6,842 nucleotides of DNA, from positions 1 to 6,842 of the forward strand of contig JAEZDX010000606.1 of the NCBI GenBank assembly GCA_023417975.1, written 5' to 3'. Under the pieces are notes generated by a model, which saw only the letters and a list, made by a program, of their open reading frames with translations, was not told the origin of the DNA and did not search any database. Made by a program: the position numbers and the translations under genes. This DNA is from Bacillota bacterium (lineage in GTDB: Bacteria; Bacillota; Clostridia; Clostridiales; Clostridiaceae). Shown one piece after another: positions 6,416-6,842 of the stretch. The first letter of the stretch is position 1. Each line of letters opens with the position of its first letter.

Positions 6416-6514
6416 GTTCAACTTAAATATTCCCCCACTCTCTGTCTGTATATATATATTCCAAATTAGAAGTATTCCCGACGTTAGTGTCGGGAAATAT
6501 TACTATGGTTTAAT
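6416..6514 (-). repeat. possible attC-like site 6
   Basis: The left core GTTCAAC (6416-6422) matches the far end of the module as the array rule demands. AATATTCCC (6426-6434) can pair with GGGAAATATT (6492-6501) with one bulged A, and GTTTAAT (6508-6514) could be the right core. The 99-nt length fits. Against it, the right core is off consensus, a perfect local hairpin (6475-6496) competes with the fold, and the CG-rich motifs of sites 1-4 are missing. Confidence 0.35.
6475..6496 (-). terminator. hairpin downstream of the second recombinase
   Basis: TTCCCGAC (6475-6482) and GTCGGGAA (6489-6496) form a perfect 8-bp stem with a 6-nt loop, about 30 nt past the stop at 6526. On the minus strand the following bases (TACTTCTAATTT) are only moderately T-rich, so termination is uncertain. 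It may instead be part of a recombination site. Confidence 0.35.
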
Positions 6515-6525
6515 ATACACCACAC

Positions 6526-6842
6526 TCATAATTTCAACTTCTTAATAGAGCCAAGCTTATCTAAAGGACTTTGAATATTTGAAATACTTTTTTGGGTAAC
6601 ATGAGTATATATTTCGGTGGTCTTAGAGCTTGAATGACCTAGCAGCTCCTGTATAAATCTTAAATCAGTACCACCCTCAAGGAGATGAGTTGCGAAAGAA
6701 TGCCTTAAGGTATGTACCGTTACTTTCTTATTTATTTTGACTAAGCAACAGGCTTTCTCAAATATCCTCTCAACTGTCCTTTCAGTTAGAAATTCACTCT
6801 TATCCTGACCTGGAAACAGCCAAATTTCGGGCTTATACAGGC
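6526..6842 (-). CDS. tyrosine recombinase (XerC/D-like), C-terminal part, runs off the window
   Basis: The last 104 residues are visible, starting LYKPEIWLFPGQDKSE and ending KLKL at a TGA (6526-6528). They contain HTLRHSFATHLL with catalytic H and R, LLGHSSSKTTEIYTHV with the second H and nucleophilic Y, and SPLDKLG near the end. The catalytic C-terminus is complete. It is clearly related to the frameshifted recombinase at 5442-6289 (shared WLFPG, LTERTVER.FE, LRHSFATHLLE.GTD) but diverged. No transposase start follows it, unlike the other copy. The residues just before WLFPG lack the IntI-type insertion. It could be a free-standing recombinase, the gene of a sixth cassette, or the remnant of another IS91-like module. 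The upstream part must be seen to decide. Confidence 0.85.
   Translation of the reverse strand, partial: LYKPEIWLFPGQDKSEFLTERTVERIFEKACCLVKINKKVTVHTLRHSFATHLLEGGTDLRFIQELLGHSSSKTTEIYTHVTQKSISNIQSPLDKLGSIKKLKL

Larger units (their letters stand above)
3957..6421 (-). mobile_element. IS91-like recombinase-transposase module, possibly cassette 5
   Basis: The module holds a XerC-like recombinase and an HUH transposase that overlap, a pairing I know from clostridial IS91-family elements. Its outer limits are inverted copies: 4075-4089 (GTTGAACGAAACTGC) against the reverse complement of 6408-6422 (GTTGAACTAAACCGC), 13 of 15 positions. That is the rule the four gene cassettes follow. Two readings are possible: the module is the payload of cassette 5, or an IS91-like element inserted next to the GAAC in the core of site 5. 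Both coding regions are broken, so this copy is probably not autonomous. Confidence 0.55.

Noticed and set aside
5442..6842. Either tyrosine recombinase as the integron integrase IntI
   Set aside because: The region just before WLFPG lacks the IntI-specific extra segment (WPW-like patch), and the first copy overlaps an IS91-type transposase. Both run in the same direction as the cassettes, whereas IntI is normally divergent from its array.

Overview
The DNA is AT-rich with short intergenic gaps, weak to good AGGAG-type ribosome binding sites and TTG starts. This suggests a Firmicute, probably a clostridial relative; that is inferred from composition and protein style only. All genes I believe in are read on the minus strand, right to left.

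Left part (1-4081): a row of single-gene units separated by long imperfect palindromes that look like integron recombination sites (attC). Read on the minus strand, each site begins with an RYYYAAC-like box followed by AA, contains a folded arm, and ends in CGTTRRRY-like DNA. Each minus-strand gene is followed by its own site. The payloads are an unrecognised 174-aa protein (169-693), a five-helix membrane protein (911-1393), a phosphotransferase of the aminoglycoside/ecdysteroid-kinase superfamily (1656-2741) and a two-helix membrane-anchored protein (3068-3802). The strongest evidence for cassettes is that the two ends of each unit are inverted copies of each other over 14-18 nt, and these end sequences change from unit to unit exactly at the predicted G/TT crossover.

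Right part (4082-6842): an IS91-like module of a XerC/D-like tyrosine recombinase overlapping an HUH (Y2) transposase. Both are broken: the transposase has an in-frame TAA and the recombinase a one-base frameshift. The module lies between two inverted sequences (4075-4089 and 6408-6422) that obey the same end rule as the cassettes, so it may itself be a fifth cassette. A possible sixth site (6416-6514) follows, directly downstream of the C-terminal part of a second tyrosine recombinase that runs off the window.

No integron integrase (IntI) is visible. Within this window the array is an integrase-less cassette cluster (CALIN-like). The nearby XerC-like recombinases and the HUH transposase are candidate, but unproven, agents of cassette movement.
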